Shown here: positions 24,410-38,400 of the stretch, one piece after another
Layout of the letters: each line of letters begins with the position of its first letter
Numbering within the stretch: the stretch's first letter is position 1
Assembly (NCBI GenBank): GCA_010645155.1
Contig: CM021320.1
Span: forward strand, 4,277,590 to 4,341,589
Length of the DNA: 64,000 nucleotides
From: Tigriopus japonicus
Lineage: Eukaryota; Arthropoda; Copepoda; Harpacticoida; Harpacticidae
Direction: 5' to 3'
Translations under genes and position numbers: made by a program
The notes under the pieces: generated by a model
What the model saw: only the letters and a program-made list of their open reading frames with translations
The model's database searches: none
What the model was told of the DNA's origin: nothing

Positions 24410-25149
24410 GATTTGAAGGTATCACCAAGTCACATTCAAAATAGACAAGAGCCTCTGATCAAAGAGAGATCGGAATCCGTTATGAAAGTTGCTTGAACAA
24501 GTATTAAGGACGAAGAAGACGAGGAAGCACCACAAAGAAGCCGAAGATATCCTGGAGGATCCTGGTCCTGATTCTGGTTGGTTGGCCGACTGAAACTGAA
24601 ACAACCACGGATGGATGATATTCATTGAACACATGTGCTTGGAAACGAGCGTGCCCGTCAAAGGAGCGTAGTATATTTTTTCCCCGAGATCGGACTGACC
24701 GGTTGGATGAGATTGTAGAAAGTTGGAAGATTTAGTGCACACACTTTCATCTCGGATCCAGGCAAACTACCTGATTTCAAGAAGCTTGACAATGATGGAG
24801 AAATGATTTGGGGTATCATCATCTTGTTAACGCATTTGTTTTGAGAAATGTGCAGGCATATTTTTCTTAGAAGACCTGTGATGTGATTGAACTTAGAATT
24901 CGGTTGTCATAATCACGCTTCCAAGTAAATGTAACTACAATTATAAAAATACAAAGTTTTAGCCGTTTGTCATTTTTCAGCTTCTCCTACTTGTTGCTTC
25001 TTTACATTTCAATATCGTTTGTGACTATTTATGTTTGGAGCTCCTGTGTCATTGCAAATTACAAAATGTTGCAAAGATATTTTAGATCTTTTTTGTCTAC
25101 AGTATTGACATTGGAAAGCATTTGACTAAGGTCGGTTAATTTAGCCGAA
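24410..25149. other. Intergenic, likely promoter of the secreted-protein gene
   Basis: This lies upstream of the minus-strand gene that starts at 24406. A 106-codon frame at 24422-24742 lacks any recognisable feature and is probably chance. I see no clear TATA box. Confidence 0.4.
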
Positions 25150-25395
25150 GAGTCGGCAGCCTCTTTTGAGTCAAGGCCCACAAAATTTAGGGCCAGGTAT
25201 TGTTAGGGGTTCACCAAGCAGACGTAGGCAAGATTAGGCGCCCACATATTAGCAATCAAAGAGTTTTGGGCCCACGAGTGCAGTACTATGGATGGCTCGC
25301 GGGCCCAATGTTTTTATACTTTCCCCATATCTCCTGGGCCCACCAACAACCACCCTTGGGCCCACATGTGGGTCGCGGCCCACTGGATGCCTACC
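25150..25395. mobile_element. Decayed hAT-type MITE, related to the copy at 32.9 kb
   Basis: The reverse complement aligns along its length with the intact element at 32873-33121. Shared blocks include CAGTGGGC, TGTGGGCCCAAGGGTGGT, TTGGTGGGCCCAGGAG and GTGGGCCTTGACTCAAAA. The terminal repeat is degraded (AGTCGGCAGCC) and no target duplication is visible, so this is an older copy in the opposite orientation. Confidence 0.75.
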
Positions 25396-28300
25396 CATGC
25401 CCTATACATTCGTCGTTTGTAGCTTGTTTCAACCTTTGACAATGACAATAGTCACATAACAAAGCGCAACTAGCATTGTGACACAAATTTCTGTTGTGCT
25501 AAATCCAGTATTTGTTTAAAAGTCAAAAAATAAAGTAATCAGGTCAAATATTTGTGCCGGTGCGCAATTTTTGAAATTTTGAATTTTAGACCTCCTAGTC
25601 GGTTGTTACCGAAAGGACTGTGTAAACATTACTTATGTTCTATGGATTTTATGAAAATGCTCATGATGTGGAAGAAACTAGGGAGTAGACAGAAAGCAGT
25701 GATTGCAAATGTAAATTAACACTTTACCCCTTATAGGAAGAGTGTGAATGTTTACAAAAAACCTCGCAATACGGGTTGAGGACTAGATGATCAAGTTCCA
25801 TTGTGCAGCTTTTGTATGCGCAAGGTGCCATAGAGAACTTTCAAAACAGACCATTGACAAACATAGTGAAATCTCTGAATTCAGATCATCAAAGAACGTT
25901 TGTCAACAAAACAGTTTTCAGTGGTTATGATTGCTCGTCTTTTACTGGCGTCGTCAAATAGAGAACATGAGGAAATCGTTATGCATTGTAATGCTCTTCG
26001 CTATGAGATGAGATATATTTACTGGGCATAAAATATGAGTATATTTCCGCTTTTTTAATTACGGTTAGGATTGATGTGAGAGGACATTGGTATATAAATA
26101 AATTGATTAACCTCACACATTTATTTCGGGAAACTTTGGAGAGAGAGAGAGCTATTTTAGTAAAATTTGATCTTTTTGAACAGCAAATTCAAATACAACC
26201 AGAAAAATTATAACACGTTAAAACATACAAAGCATCAATAAAAGCACCTTCACTTTGGAAAAAATCTAGAAGATTTAAAAACATCAATTCCTTCCAGAGA
26301 AGACTTTTGTGATGCAATATTCCTGATGTGCATGAAAAAAAAAGTTTATTTAAAGCAAAGAGTACTTGTTTACATTTCCCTTTAAATTGTTCCCATGTTC
26401 TTATCTACCTCTTAAATTGTTGGGAGAAGAAACTAGGTGACAAAGGTTCAGAGGAAAATACGAGTACGTATGTCACCGAAAAAAAGGACACAGAAAAAGG
26501 ACACCGAATTTAAATCGGTCAGGATTAATTATTCAAAATAAATCAATCGTGGTAAAATGCGACACTTTAACTTCTCACGGTGAAAAGGTCACCAAAAAAA
26601 TAATTATCATTTTTAATACGAAACATTTCTGTTAAGGAAAATTAGCAAAAAAAGAGAGATGAATTTTATTAGTCTTAATGAAACAAAACTTTGCTTGGAA
26701 CTATGGGTTCATAAAACCTTTACTTGAAAAGGCATATCTAAGATAACGAATCCATCGAAAGTGTAGCTGATAGTGATCCAAAATTTCGGCCGAAAGAGGC
26801 CTTAATCGAATTCAATTCTTCTTTATGGGGCTCACTCGTTATTTCATTTGTTGATTGGCACTCTTCGAGAATATGTTGTAAGCTGATGTGCAACCAGTTT
26901 TTGAGGCAAAATTGGAGAAATTCTTCAACACTACTCCTGATCAACTTTCGTCATGCTAACTTTATGTTTTATGCCAAATCTATCAATCATAATTTGTTTT
27001 CAAGCCAAATATTACATTGAAACAAGGACTCCCTAGCAAGGAAGGGTCACATTTTGCAATCACCAAACCTCCCTCGCCAGATTAGGCTTAAAGATGTAAA
27101 CTGCAACAGTGTGCACTCAAGTTGTCAAGAGGGGAAGAAATGTCAAATGATTTACTTTCGCCTAATTGATTTGGTATAGAAAACAGGTGCACAAAAACTT
27201 AGATATTGGGGAGCTTATTACAACCAAAATGCAACTTCATTAAATTATCAAGAGCAATACTATCTTACTTTGTCCCAAGCTTTTACCAAATGGTTCATGA
27301 GGATGTCTAATTGTTCCGAAAATATGATGAAGCAAAGATCAAATTCAAATTCAAATACTATTTGAGTGAATTTGATGATTTATAATGAAAATACAACTCC
27401 TAATTGATCTGGGAACTTCTTTTTAATGGCCTACCAAGACAGACCAAGCAAAGCTCTATCGTTCCTTGCTTTAGAGTTTAGAGCCCTTGATTAGTGCCAA
27501 ATCGAATGTTTAGTATCTTAGCATTTATGTTTTCGGTATCAAAAGGAATCTCATCCTCTGTAGTAAACATTTCCCCATTCCCAGTTGTTACAAGTTTGCA
27601 AATAATATTAAAAAAGATACTTACGGACGGACAAAAATTCAAAAAATATTCTTGGCAACGTACAAATTGTGAAGAACATGGCAGGTTTTTACGGACTCGA
27701 AAAACAATTGCAATGATTCGTTCTTGTTTTAAAATCATTTTTTCATAAAATTCTCAAGATAATTTACAACCAAAAAAACCCTGATCAAAGGTATCCTTCT
27801 CAAAATAAGAAAGTATTCCCAATCTTGGGTTTATTAGATTGCTCAATGCCTTCAGTGATCATTTGTCAATAATTGAATTTCTTTCTTTACTCCACTCCAC
27901 AAAGCATCTTTTATTTGGAACTCTTTTCAAACTGAAAGGCTCTATTCTTGCGCTTTTTGCCCGTTCTTAGCGAAAATTATCCAATATTCTGTAGGATGTA
28001 CTCTGTCCTTAACAGTCTTGAAGATCAAAGATTTCTTCTCTGCTTAGCAACTAAAGTTTCAGTCTGCTCTGCTGAGACAGCCATCCAAGTAAGCAAATGC
28101 CTTGGCCTTGGCAATTTCTGCGCGCTCTATCGACAAAACTGGAGAAAATAAATAACAATAGTTCCACCCTTTTTGACCTCTCATTTGCAAATTATTCGGT
28201 ATGATTATCGAAATATTGATACATAACGTAAATCATTCAATTATATGACAAGGTCGTTCTCCATATTTGGCTTTGCCTCTGAAGCCTCTAAAAACTACGG

Positions 28301-30760
28301 AAACGAAGTTTTCCGGAATGAGAGCAGGTCGCCTTACTTAGGTCGTATGAACCTTTCCTTTTGAGCTTCTCTCTCCATTTACGTAGACCACTTGAAGATG
28401 GGAGAAAGTTTCCTTACCGTCACAACTCAGACTTTTGTTTGTTTTGTTACTGCTGATCAACCACATAGGCCGTGAAGGTATGTAAGAATTCAATTCTGCC
28501 ACTAACTTTAATAGATAACAAGATTCTTTTGGTTGCAAGGATATCTTTTATTTTATTCTCATACTAGTAGTTCTCTTTCTGTAAGTGTGAACCCTCAATA
28601 TAGTTCACGACATCAAAAAGTTCAGTGTGCGCTTCGTCTTTTCACTAATACAATACAATCAGTACAGGGCTTAAGATCCTCAAAAAGCCTCATCATTTAC
28701 GCACTATTTTTAGAGCCATGGACAACTAGAATTTACTGGAACGCGCACAGCGACCAAGAGCCAAAGTTTTTCTTCAAGTTATTGAAAAATTTGTTCGTGC
28801 AAAATTACCTTAAATCAAGGCTTATTTTCGAAAGATAATGCCTTTAAAAAAGCTCCCTTTTAGGGGGGGGGGGAATTCTTATGAATAAGAAAAAAATAAA
28901 CCACTATTTTAGAGAATGAAATAACGGAACAAATTTATGACGTGCTACACTATCTTGCAACAAAACAGTTAATTGCTTGACGTGCACCATAACTTTGTTA
29001 CGTTGATATTTGACTTTTTTTCTTCAATGTTTTTAAAGAATTTGAACTCTCGAATTAATTACGAGTTCCAATGAGGAATCACGGATGCACCATCTCAGTC
29101 ATGTCAAAACTCGGTTGTTACATTTTCAGACTGGTGGTCGAATTTAAACGAGGACTGCTCATCCTTGAGAATTAATTCTCTGTAAGGTTCAAGCCCGAAG
29201 CTGGAAATACACTAATAAGTAGACACGCTGAATTTGATGCAGTTAGTTGCGTTTTGATGGGCTGATTGATCAGGTAATTATCCCTCGACAAGCCATCTCT
29301 TATATAGAATCCTCAATAAACATAAGATTCATTAATGTTTAATAGAAAGATGGACTCAAAGGTGGATCAAAGGAACGAAAGTGTCCTTCAAGTTATGAGG
29401 AGGTTTCCCACTCAAGTAAGCACATTTATTCTTTGCATAATTTCCAACGATTAATTGAAAGCTGTCTACGGACACCTTCAAACAACAACTGAAAGGCGGG
29501 TCGGAATGCAAATGCTGGAATATCACAATAATAATGAACCAAGGTTTGACCCCTGACGCAAAAGTTTGGCCTATTCAAGAACTAAATTTGCTCGTGCTGG
29601 ACACAACAGAACCCGTTTGATGTGCCGTAAAATTCACGGTGTTTCTTTGAGCGGGAGAAGTCATTTTCAAATTCCAAAAACATTCGATACCAGTTTTGAG
29701 GTGTGAGTACAATACCGCATATGTATTTGAATCCTAATTAGGTTACGGGTAAAAAACAGAGACAAGGTCACTTCGATGTGACCCATATAAGGTTACATGC
29801 TTAACAATATTTTTTTGATAATTTCCTTCTCCTCAAGTCTCAAGTAGTCTTATGGGTGTGTCTACCTTTAGGCCACTCTACTTGCCTTATGTCTAAATTG
29901 ATGTGACGACCCTCATGTTTGGTCCTTCAACAATGCAGAACAAAAAGCCCGTTGACAATAGATCCTTGAAATTGATTTCCAAATGATTTTTACACAGCAC
30001 TACTCTACCACTCTCAGTACATATAAGACTTTCTCGTCCAAGTAAATTTCCAAACATTTGTTTTTGAGCATGTTTTAAGTAACATTATAGAGTTTTTGCC
30101 CGTGACCTATTAAACCGAATTCAAATTAATGTTCGGCATTGAATTCACATCACAAAGCTGGTCTCAAAAGTTTCTGGAATTTCAAAATGACTTCTCCAGC
30201 TCATAGAAACGCCGTGAGAAAGAAGCTCTGACTTTCCTGGAGTGGAAGATGGTGATGAGAATTTTGATTTCGATTAGGATCAAATCAATTGCACTCTTCT
30301 GCAAATGACACCTTACTTGTGTTGGGTGAACTTTGTATTTAAATTTTCAGCTTAATCGAACAACGGGGTGAAAAGTTACGCCTGTCCAAAAATTTGTACT
30401 GAAAAGAAGATGGAATAAATAGGATCGCCCATTTGTGGTAAAACAACTATCAGAAGAGTTTTATTTCATTCATCCTCAATAGGATTTGCGCTGAGCTTTG
30501 AGAGAGCTTACCTTTTGACTCCAATGTACAGCTGAACTGAACACTGAAATACGTAGTTGACCTGACATTAGCAAGGTCCTACTTGCAGAAGAAAATGATT
30601 GATTTTATCAATCTGGATATCAAAGTTATCATCACTAGTCTCTCATTTTAGGAATTCAGTGCTTCTTGGTTATAGCTTTTGCTCTTAAAGGCGTCTACAG
30701 AGCCTATGAAAGGCAACCAATCATGTAGAAAACATGCAGAGTCTCCAAGCATTATGAATA
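25396..30760. other. Long AT-rich intergenic stretch
   Basis: About 5.4 kb with only short frames on both strands. It holds homopolymer runs such as the eleven G at about 28863 and no motif, domain, RNA gene or clear repeat that I can support. Confidence 0.5.
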
Positions 30761-31849
30761 GGGACAGGAACTTTAGACGAAAAAACTTATTCGTCTTTTT
30801 TCATCTTTTGTCGTCTTTTTTACCTTCATTCGTCGCGATTTGTTTTCGTTTAAGTTGGGTTTTATTCGTCTTTTTTCGTCTAACCGAACAATTTTATTCC
30901 TCTTTTCTCGTTTCATTGGCCAGAATTTGGATTTTCTTTGATTTCAATTTTCCAAGCAAATAATAACTTCGAAGAAAGCCAAAGCTTATGGCAATGTAAC
31001 AATTTGATTGTCAGTTATGGTTTTTCACCAACAAAATGCAATCCACACTTGCAAATTAACTTATAATCGTATTGTTGCCCAACAGACACACAAAGAAAAG
31101 ATTACTATTGGGTTGAAAAAGCTTACTGGCCATGAGAACAATTAATGTATCTGACTTCAGCTCCACAGAAAACGCACCTTAAAAAGAGGCATTTTTGAAA
31201 AACTCTTGGTTTTGATTTGACATATGTTTTTCAGATTTGACACAGATTTTTTCCCAGTTTTGTCTATTTTGTGGGAACACTTTTATAAGTCTTTTATCGT
31301 CTGTACCGTCACTTAATTTGTCTTCTTTTTTATAAAAGAATTTTAATGAACCCTGCTTACGCGTTGTTTACGCGTTGTAAAGCGCCCCCAATTTGAAACA
31401 TAGTTGCCACCTGGTGGAGTGAGTATTAGTGCCACCCTTACACAAAAGTTCAGGATTTTTTCAGTAGTTTATTTCTTTGCATTGGCATTACGTTATCAAA
31501 GGTGCACATTTTGGAGAAATTTGATTGTTAAGAAGATATTTACCGCTGTTCCAAAGAGTGGCATTACGAGTAACCATCTGGCAACTATGTTTTGATTTGA
31601 TCACAGGAGGCGCTGATCAGTGCGTAAACACAGACATTTAAGGCAGGGTTAATTGCCTTTTTGGGAAATTGATTCGATTTTTACGTCTTATATGCAATTT
31701 TTATCGTTTTCTTTCGTTTTATGGGAACTTTTATTCGTCTTTTTTTTGTTTATCGGTCAATTTTATTCGTCTTTTTTCGTCTAATCAGGCAATTCTATTT
31801 GTCTTTTTCTCTTAATTTGACAGTTTTATTCGTCTAAACTTCCTGTCCC
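30761..31849. mobile_element. TIR element with TTCGTC-rich ends, probably Tc1/mariner-like
   Basis: The left end GGGACAGGAACTTTAGACGAA and the right end (reverse complement GGGACAGGAAGTTTAGACGAA) differ at one position in 21. Each is flanked by TA, as expected for a TA target. Both flanks inside are rich in TTCGTCTTTTTTCGTCT-type repeats. No transposase is present. A second TIR element lies inside it (31351-31650), so the two appear nested. Confidence 0.7.
31351..31650. mobile_element. MITE nested inside the preceding element
   Basis: The ends are inverted: CCCTGC with GTTTACGC and GCGCC on the left, and AGGCGC, GCGTAAAC and GCAGGG on the right. Inner blocks are CATAGTTGCCA and TGGCAACTATG. 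A related copy lies at 60741-61030, sharing for example GGCAACTATGTTTT and GGCGCTGATCAG. It has no coding capacity. Confidence 0.65.
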
Positions 31850-32403
31850 TAATTAAGAGGGACATAAAAATTTTATGCTGCTGTGACCAGCACATACTTA
31901 GAAGGTCTAAAATATGACCAAACGTTTGTGCCAGGCTGCAATTTGGGGTATTGATTACTTAGTATTGCAACATCCCAACCTTTGGTATTGTTATATTTCA
32001 ATCACCTGTTTCCTATAAAGACTAGATACTCAAAATTCTGGTGCAAAAGACATAAAAAACATGATTCTTCTTTTTATGTTGATATCAGTCTTAGAGCTAA
32101 AACAGTGAGGTGTTCTTTTGATGAGAGCAAGAATACGAATCCAGTTTATTTTACTTATTTATACTTGTGGGGATATGATGGCCAAAAAGTTCATGATAAG
32201 AGAGGCCTGCTTTTTGTAGGCTTTCTTTTGCTCATCCTGTACATCCTGACCATTAAATCGCAAAAATGATTGAATACGAGACGGTTGATTAATCTTCTTG
32301 CTCTCATCCAAAGGTCACTTAAAGACTGTGCAAGACGTAAAGCAAAAAGAGCCTCGTTCACTTTGGTTTTACGCCAGAATTTCACCTGATATTTTCATCG
32401 CAG

Positions 32404-35400
32404 ATCTTGTCGTCTATTAACATCAATATTAGCTCCTTCATGGTTGGTATTTCGGTGTCATCGGTGGCCGTGATAGTGGGGAGACTTGAGGAAGGAAATG
32501 ACGTGATCAAACCAACTCCAGAGGAAACTTCTTGGATAGGTATGAATCCAATCATGAAGGTTGATAGAGGGACAGTGTAGACAAACCACAGACCAAGCCC
32601 CAGACTATTCAGTTCTATATAAGCAGGGAGACAACCGGTGACAGTAGTTTGATCCGTGACCTCTAGATGACTCAGGCTGTATTTTCTGGATTGACTCTGA
32701 GAATCAAAATCAAACATCAAGAAGGTCGTTTGAGAGTCAACAAGGTAGCTCACTTTTTAACGTAACGATATTAAGCAATCATATTTGAGAGTTTTATTAG
32801 GTAATCCTTCGTAGAGGGCGTTTTTGGAGACGTCAGAAATGAGACATCTGGAATTTCAGCAATCTGTTAGACCAGGGGTCGGCAACCAGTGGGCTGCGGC
32901 CCAAATGTGGGCCCAAGGGTGGTCGTTGGTGGGCCCAGGAGCTATGGAGAAAGTCCAAAATAGTGGGCCCGAGAGCCATTCATAGTACTGTACTTGTGGG
33001 CCCAAAGCTCTTTGACCGCTAGTTTGTGGGTCCCTGAACCTACCACTGCCTGTTTGGTGGGCCCCAGACAACACGAATCAAATTTCGTGGGCCTTGACCC
33101 AAAAATGGTTGCCGACCCCTGTGTTAGACGAACAAACAGTTGCCAATGAAAAAATTTAAAGTTTAAACGAAAAGAAAGCCATGTCTTCAAATGTCTAAAT
33201 AAAGGTGCTGACAAAATTAAGCCTTATCCACTTCACTTAATAATCGTAATATCGTTGAGAATTACACCAGTCGAATGCCAAAAAATCAAAAAAAAAATCT
33301 TAGACCCAATATTATTCATTCAGCACCATGGGCCTTGGTGGGCTCTAGAATTCACTCTCTCAAGCAAGATGGACCTTCATCTCAAAGCTCTTGATGACCT
33401 CTTTTTTAAACACCGCAGTAATTTCCAATAACTATAGAATATTAAAGCACATCTTTAGCTCAAATGAACACCAAATCACCCCCTAGGCTTGACGAATCAA
33501 TTGTTCATTTTCATCTCTCCTCTCTCTCTAGTTAGTTCTCTCATGTTGGGAATGATGGTTTCATCTTTCTTTTGTGGTCACATCGCTCATAAATTCGGAC
33601 TCAAAGGATGCGCCATCCTCACAAACTTGGCTTTTTTGGTCGGCTTTCTCATGATTTTGTTTGGAAAAAGCATCATAACCTTGTCAATTGGAAGATTTAT
33701 CCTCGGTAAGATATTTCAAGAGTAACAACACAGTGTTTCTCGTTAAATGAGAATTTGTATTCGTGTGGAAAGGAAGAAACATCAAACCCTTGCAATCGGT
33801 CATTTGAACAAGTTTTTGTTGAGGAAAAATGTACACACCACCGTAGATAACCTTGCCATGGTATTGAAAAATTCAAATCAAGTTTTTATGGAAATTCTCA
33901 AACACCATGAGATATGTTTCAGACATAGGAAACCAAGAGGAACAACTTTAATTTACTGAGTTTCTCAAAGTCAGGTCTAGATTAAAAGTTATATACAGTA
34001 CCTAAAAACCTATTAAATAATTTATTTCTATTACTTCTGGTCAATACATTTTTGGAGCAGATTTAGATACTTTTGAATCGAAATTGCTTGACATTATCTT
34101 GCTCAGGTGCTGATTTATTTGAGTTTAACTCGTTCATTTTCGAGCCAAAAAAGCAAAAAACCTCCGAGTTTATGAAGACTCAAATTCCCAAGCAAATTAT
34201 ATAGATTTTTGATGTCACAAAATAAAATAGACAATCCTCACTTTCTATGTTTTGTCGTAATGCGTTAAAATAACATTTTTTAATACTTAATACACACTAA
34301 AGGTACATATTTTTGAAAAACTATTTATCCATTGATTTGAGTACATTAGGTGTCTGTATTTGGTGAAAATTCGATATTTCTCAAAGGACCATGGTCAAAT
34401 TGGACCAAAGATGATTTTCAAAATCATACAGAATTTCACAAAATTTACATTGAGGACCTACCAATATGACCTTTCTATGATTCAGAAGCCATAATTCGAA
34501 ATATTACTTTTATTTCATGTTGTGACATCAAAAATCTGAGCCATTTACTTGGGAATTTGAGTTTTCATACCTCCGAGCGGTTTTTCGCTTTTTTGGCTCG
34601 TAAATGAACCGGTTAAAGTCAAATACCTCAGCAGCTGAGCAATATATTTTCAAGCAATTTCGATTGCAAAGGTATTTACTCGTAAATCTACTCTAAAAAT
34701 GTACTGACTAGATTTTCGAAAATTAGTTTATTTCATAGGTTTTTAGGTATTTAACTTTTAATCTAGAATTGATTTTGAGAAAAGTCAGTTAATCAAAGTT
34801 GTTCCCCTTGGCCAGGGATGGGGAGTACTTGTAATTGCAATTACAATTACGCAATTTCAATTACAATTACATGTAATTGATGAACATATGATAAAACATG
34901 AAAATACAATTGTATTTATAATCAATAACACTTTTGGGCCAAGTAATTGTAATTAATTACATTTTTGGCCATGTAATTGACGAATTTTCAATTACAAATT
35001 ACCAATTACTTTTCAAAATCTATATTCCTCAAATTAACCATAAAACCAATTTATCAGTTTTTACTTGCAAAACAGTTATTTTGTGATCAATTTGAGGCCA
35101 ATGTGATGTCACAAACAGGTGGCTTTTGCTACAATACACAACAAAGCTTCGAAGTAGTTAATACTTAAAAACTACAAGAACTTTTGACCATGATTTTGGT
35201 GTCAGGATTTAGGGCTTTTCACAACCAAGGGCAGACAACAGAGGTGGAAAAATAAAGTTTTATATTTTTGATGTATAAGCCCGTTCATAAGGATTTGCTT
35301 TTTGTAAATCAGTCTTTCATATTAACCTTTCAGGCATAATAAGTTGCCAGTTGATGCATCGCTCCTTAAAAATGGCAGCTCTGTTTATTCTTCATCGTTT

Positions 35401-38400
35401 TGAAAAGACAAAACGGTGAAAGAGGCGGAATAATTGTAATTGACATGTGATTTNNNNNNNNNNNNNNNNNNNNNNNNNNNNNNNNNNNNNNNNNNNNNNA
35501 GGAATGGGATTCCCTGTAAAGAGAGTTAATGATTAATATAGATTATAAAATTACCGTTTATATGAAATTTGATCTACCAATGAGTTACTGTTGGCAGATT
35601 TGTACAACCCTTGAATAGTGGGTTGGTCAGGAATAGTATTCAAAAAATTGTCCAATCCTGCCTTAAATGCTGTTAGAGGATCAGCTCCTACATAGGCCCG
35701 ACGAAGATTAATGGGCAACAAATTGAACAATGAAGGAGCCCGATAAAGAAGAGATGAGGACTTCATTGTTCGAACAAGCCTAGATTCCCTTGGATTTGGA
35801 GGTGCTCTCAGAACGCACGTAAAACCTCTACGATCGCTACAACTAATCTCAAATCCGGGGTTTGGACAGAGCCCATGAACGCTCTTAAAGACATACAGAA
35901 TGAGATACCTTTCATACCTTCTCTGAGTATTGTACAGCCCTAACTTCTTGAGCCTCTCCCAATACGAGAGCTCTCTCATTCCTGTGATTTTCCTAGTAAA
36001 ACATCTTTGGACCTGCTCGACCTTTTGCAAACCTGCTGAACTCATTGGAGCCCAAATGGGTGAGGCATATTCAAGATGCGGCTGAACAATCGACTTGTAC
36101 AGAGTTAGCATTGTAATGCTATCTCTGGACTTGAAAGTGCGATAGATCCAGCCACATGTTTGAAATGCCTTCCCCACTTTCAACTGGATATGCTCATCAA
36201 ACTTTCCATCATCTTGGACGACAACTCCCAAATCCCTCATGGACGATACCTGAGGGTAGTTTTTTAGACCCAAAAGAGCGATATCAAGATCGTACTTTAG
36301 TACTCTAAGTCTGATCTTGAGATCGATCTTTTGCGCCTAAAAAACTAGCCTCAGCTCAATATCACAACCTCCATTTTCTTAGAGCGGAACATCTAATTTT
36401 GACGCCCCATACGTCATTGTGCGGAATTTCATCCCGTTCAATGCCATATTACTCTCGCCAACCCAAGAGTAGATTTTCTCCAAGTCCTCAACTAAACATT
36501 TTGAGTCCTGACCGTTCCTTCCTCAAACTAATTTTGTCATCAGCATATGAAGAAATACTGGCTTTTGTTCTAAACTTCTGGAGAGGAGCAATAAAGAGAA
36601 TAAACAAGAGCGGACCTAAAATTGAACCTTGCGGAACATCTGAGTTGACATCATACATGCCGCTGAAAGATCCTTCAACTTTAACTATCTGCTTCCTTTT
36701 GCTCATAAAACTATCAATCCAAGTCAGGACCTTACCCTGGACCCCTAACTCTTTGAGTTGATCGAGCAAAAGACCATGATCTACCTTATCAAAGGCCTTG
36801 GCAAAGTCAAAATAGACTACATCAACTGACTCATGACTTTCGAGCCCTTCAATGATTTGCTCAATATGATCAACCAATTGGGTAACTGTACTAAAATGAG
36901 CTCAAAACCCATGCTGTCCACAAGGAATTATATCATGGACTTCCAAATAATCCACAAGCTTGGACTTCATAATCTTCTCAAAAACCTTTGCAACGCTGGA
37001 GGTCAGAGAAATGGGCCTATAATTACTAGGATGTGACTTATCTCCGCCCTTAAAAATTGGAACGACATGAGCTACTTTTAGAGAGGAGGGAAACTTGCCC
37101 TGATCTAAAATGCAACGCATCAAATAGGAGAAAACAGGGGCAAGAATCTGTGAGCATTTCATTAGAAACTGAGATGATTGATATGTAATTTGTATTTGTA
37201 TTTGTAAAAAGTACTCAAACACCAAAAAGGTAGATAAAAGAGTGTGTGGGCTAGGCATGTGACAATGGTGGTAAGCAAATAAAAACATTACAATGACAAT
37301 GAGGGTTAAAAGATAGAATTAGTTAACTTGTAAAAGAGCAAAAAAGGCAAATAAAGATAATAGAGTGAAAAGGAAGCACAGTACTCCCTCAAGTTTGGGT
37401 GGAAAAGAGGTTTTTAAAGTGTTCTGCATAACTCTTTTTTAAACAATTGATAACTTGGAGATCTGCGAATTTCAATCGGCACAGCATTCCAGGGGGAAAT
37501 TACTCGCACCACAAATGAAAAACGTCTCATTCGCAGCGTAGACGGAGGTTGCCACAAATGTTCATTTCTTGTAGCCCTTGAGACACGGCCAACTTTGTCC
37601 TTAAGAAAGACCATCCCTCCATCGTTGTTTCCGTCCCAGAGCACTTCCACTAGTCCATGGAGAACTTTGTACGTCCACAATAGGTCACATCTGAGTCGGC
37701 GTGAAGTTGATGAAGGTAATTAAAATTTATAGAGACGCTCTTCATAAGAAAGAGTTCTCAAACCTTTAACTTGTTTCGTAAACCTTCTTTGAACGGATTC
37801 CACTAAACCAATATCTCCTATAAGATGTGGTGACGCCACAGGGCAGAGATTTTCCAAAATTGGCCTCACATACGATTTGTACAACTTCACCATAAGCTCT
37901 GACGACGTGGCTGAGAAATGCCTTCTTATCATTCCGAGGATTCGATTAGCTTTAGTCGCCACCTTGCGACAATAAGAAATTGGAATTGAAAGATTACATT
38001 TGTAGTTTTTTTTACCAACAATTTGTTTTGCACTCGATTTTTAGATCAAAACCTTTCATTCTGGTTCCTTTACCTAGAAATGATTGACGACCTTTTTTAG
38101 ATCTGCTATAAATTTAAAGTAAAGTTATTTTTTGGTCTGAAAAACACGAAAAATATGTTTTTTTTGTACTTCAAATATCGATAAGATATGAAAATAAGTT
38201 GTTAAGGAGTTGTAAAGCCCAAAATTGTTTTCTTGGTCAAAACGGTCTAAAAAAAGTCGATCACATTTTGGACCAAGTTTTTAATTGCACGATTCCAAAG
38301 GAGTGTTCCGATTTTCGAAAAAATGTATCTCAAGGTCAACTCGAAATTGGAATCGCCCATATCATATAAGCTGGTTAAGCTTTTGAGATTGGTTGTAGCG

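Noticed and set aside
24422..24742. 106-codon minus-strand frame upstream of the secreted-protein gene
   Set aside because: No recognisable feature, and it is separated from the gene by a stop and frame change; probably chance in the promoter.
27478..27748. Opposing frames of about 85 codons on both strands
   Set aside because: The minus frame has a peptide that looks mildly protein-like (FTTEDEIPFDTENINAKIL), but no splice partner or domain was found.
32856..33214. Two overlapping minus-strand frames of 72 and 90 codons
   Set aside because: They lie inside the hAT MITE at 32873-33121 and its flank and have no domain.
36399..36761. Plus-strand frame of 120 codons
   Set aside because: Antisense shadow of the LINE A reverse transcriptase.
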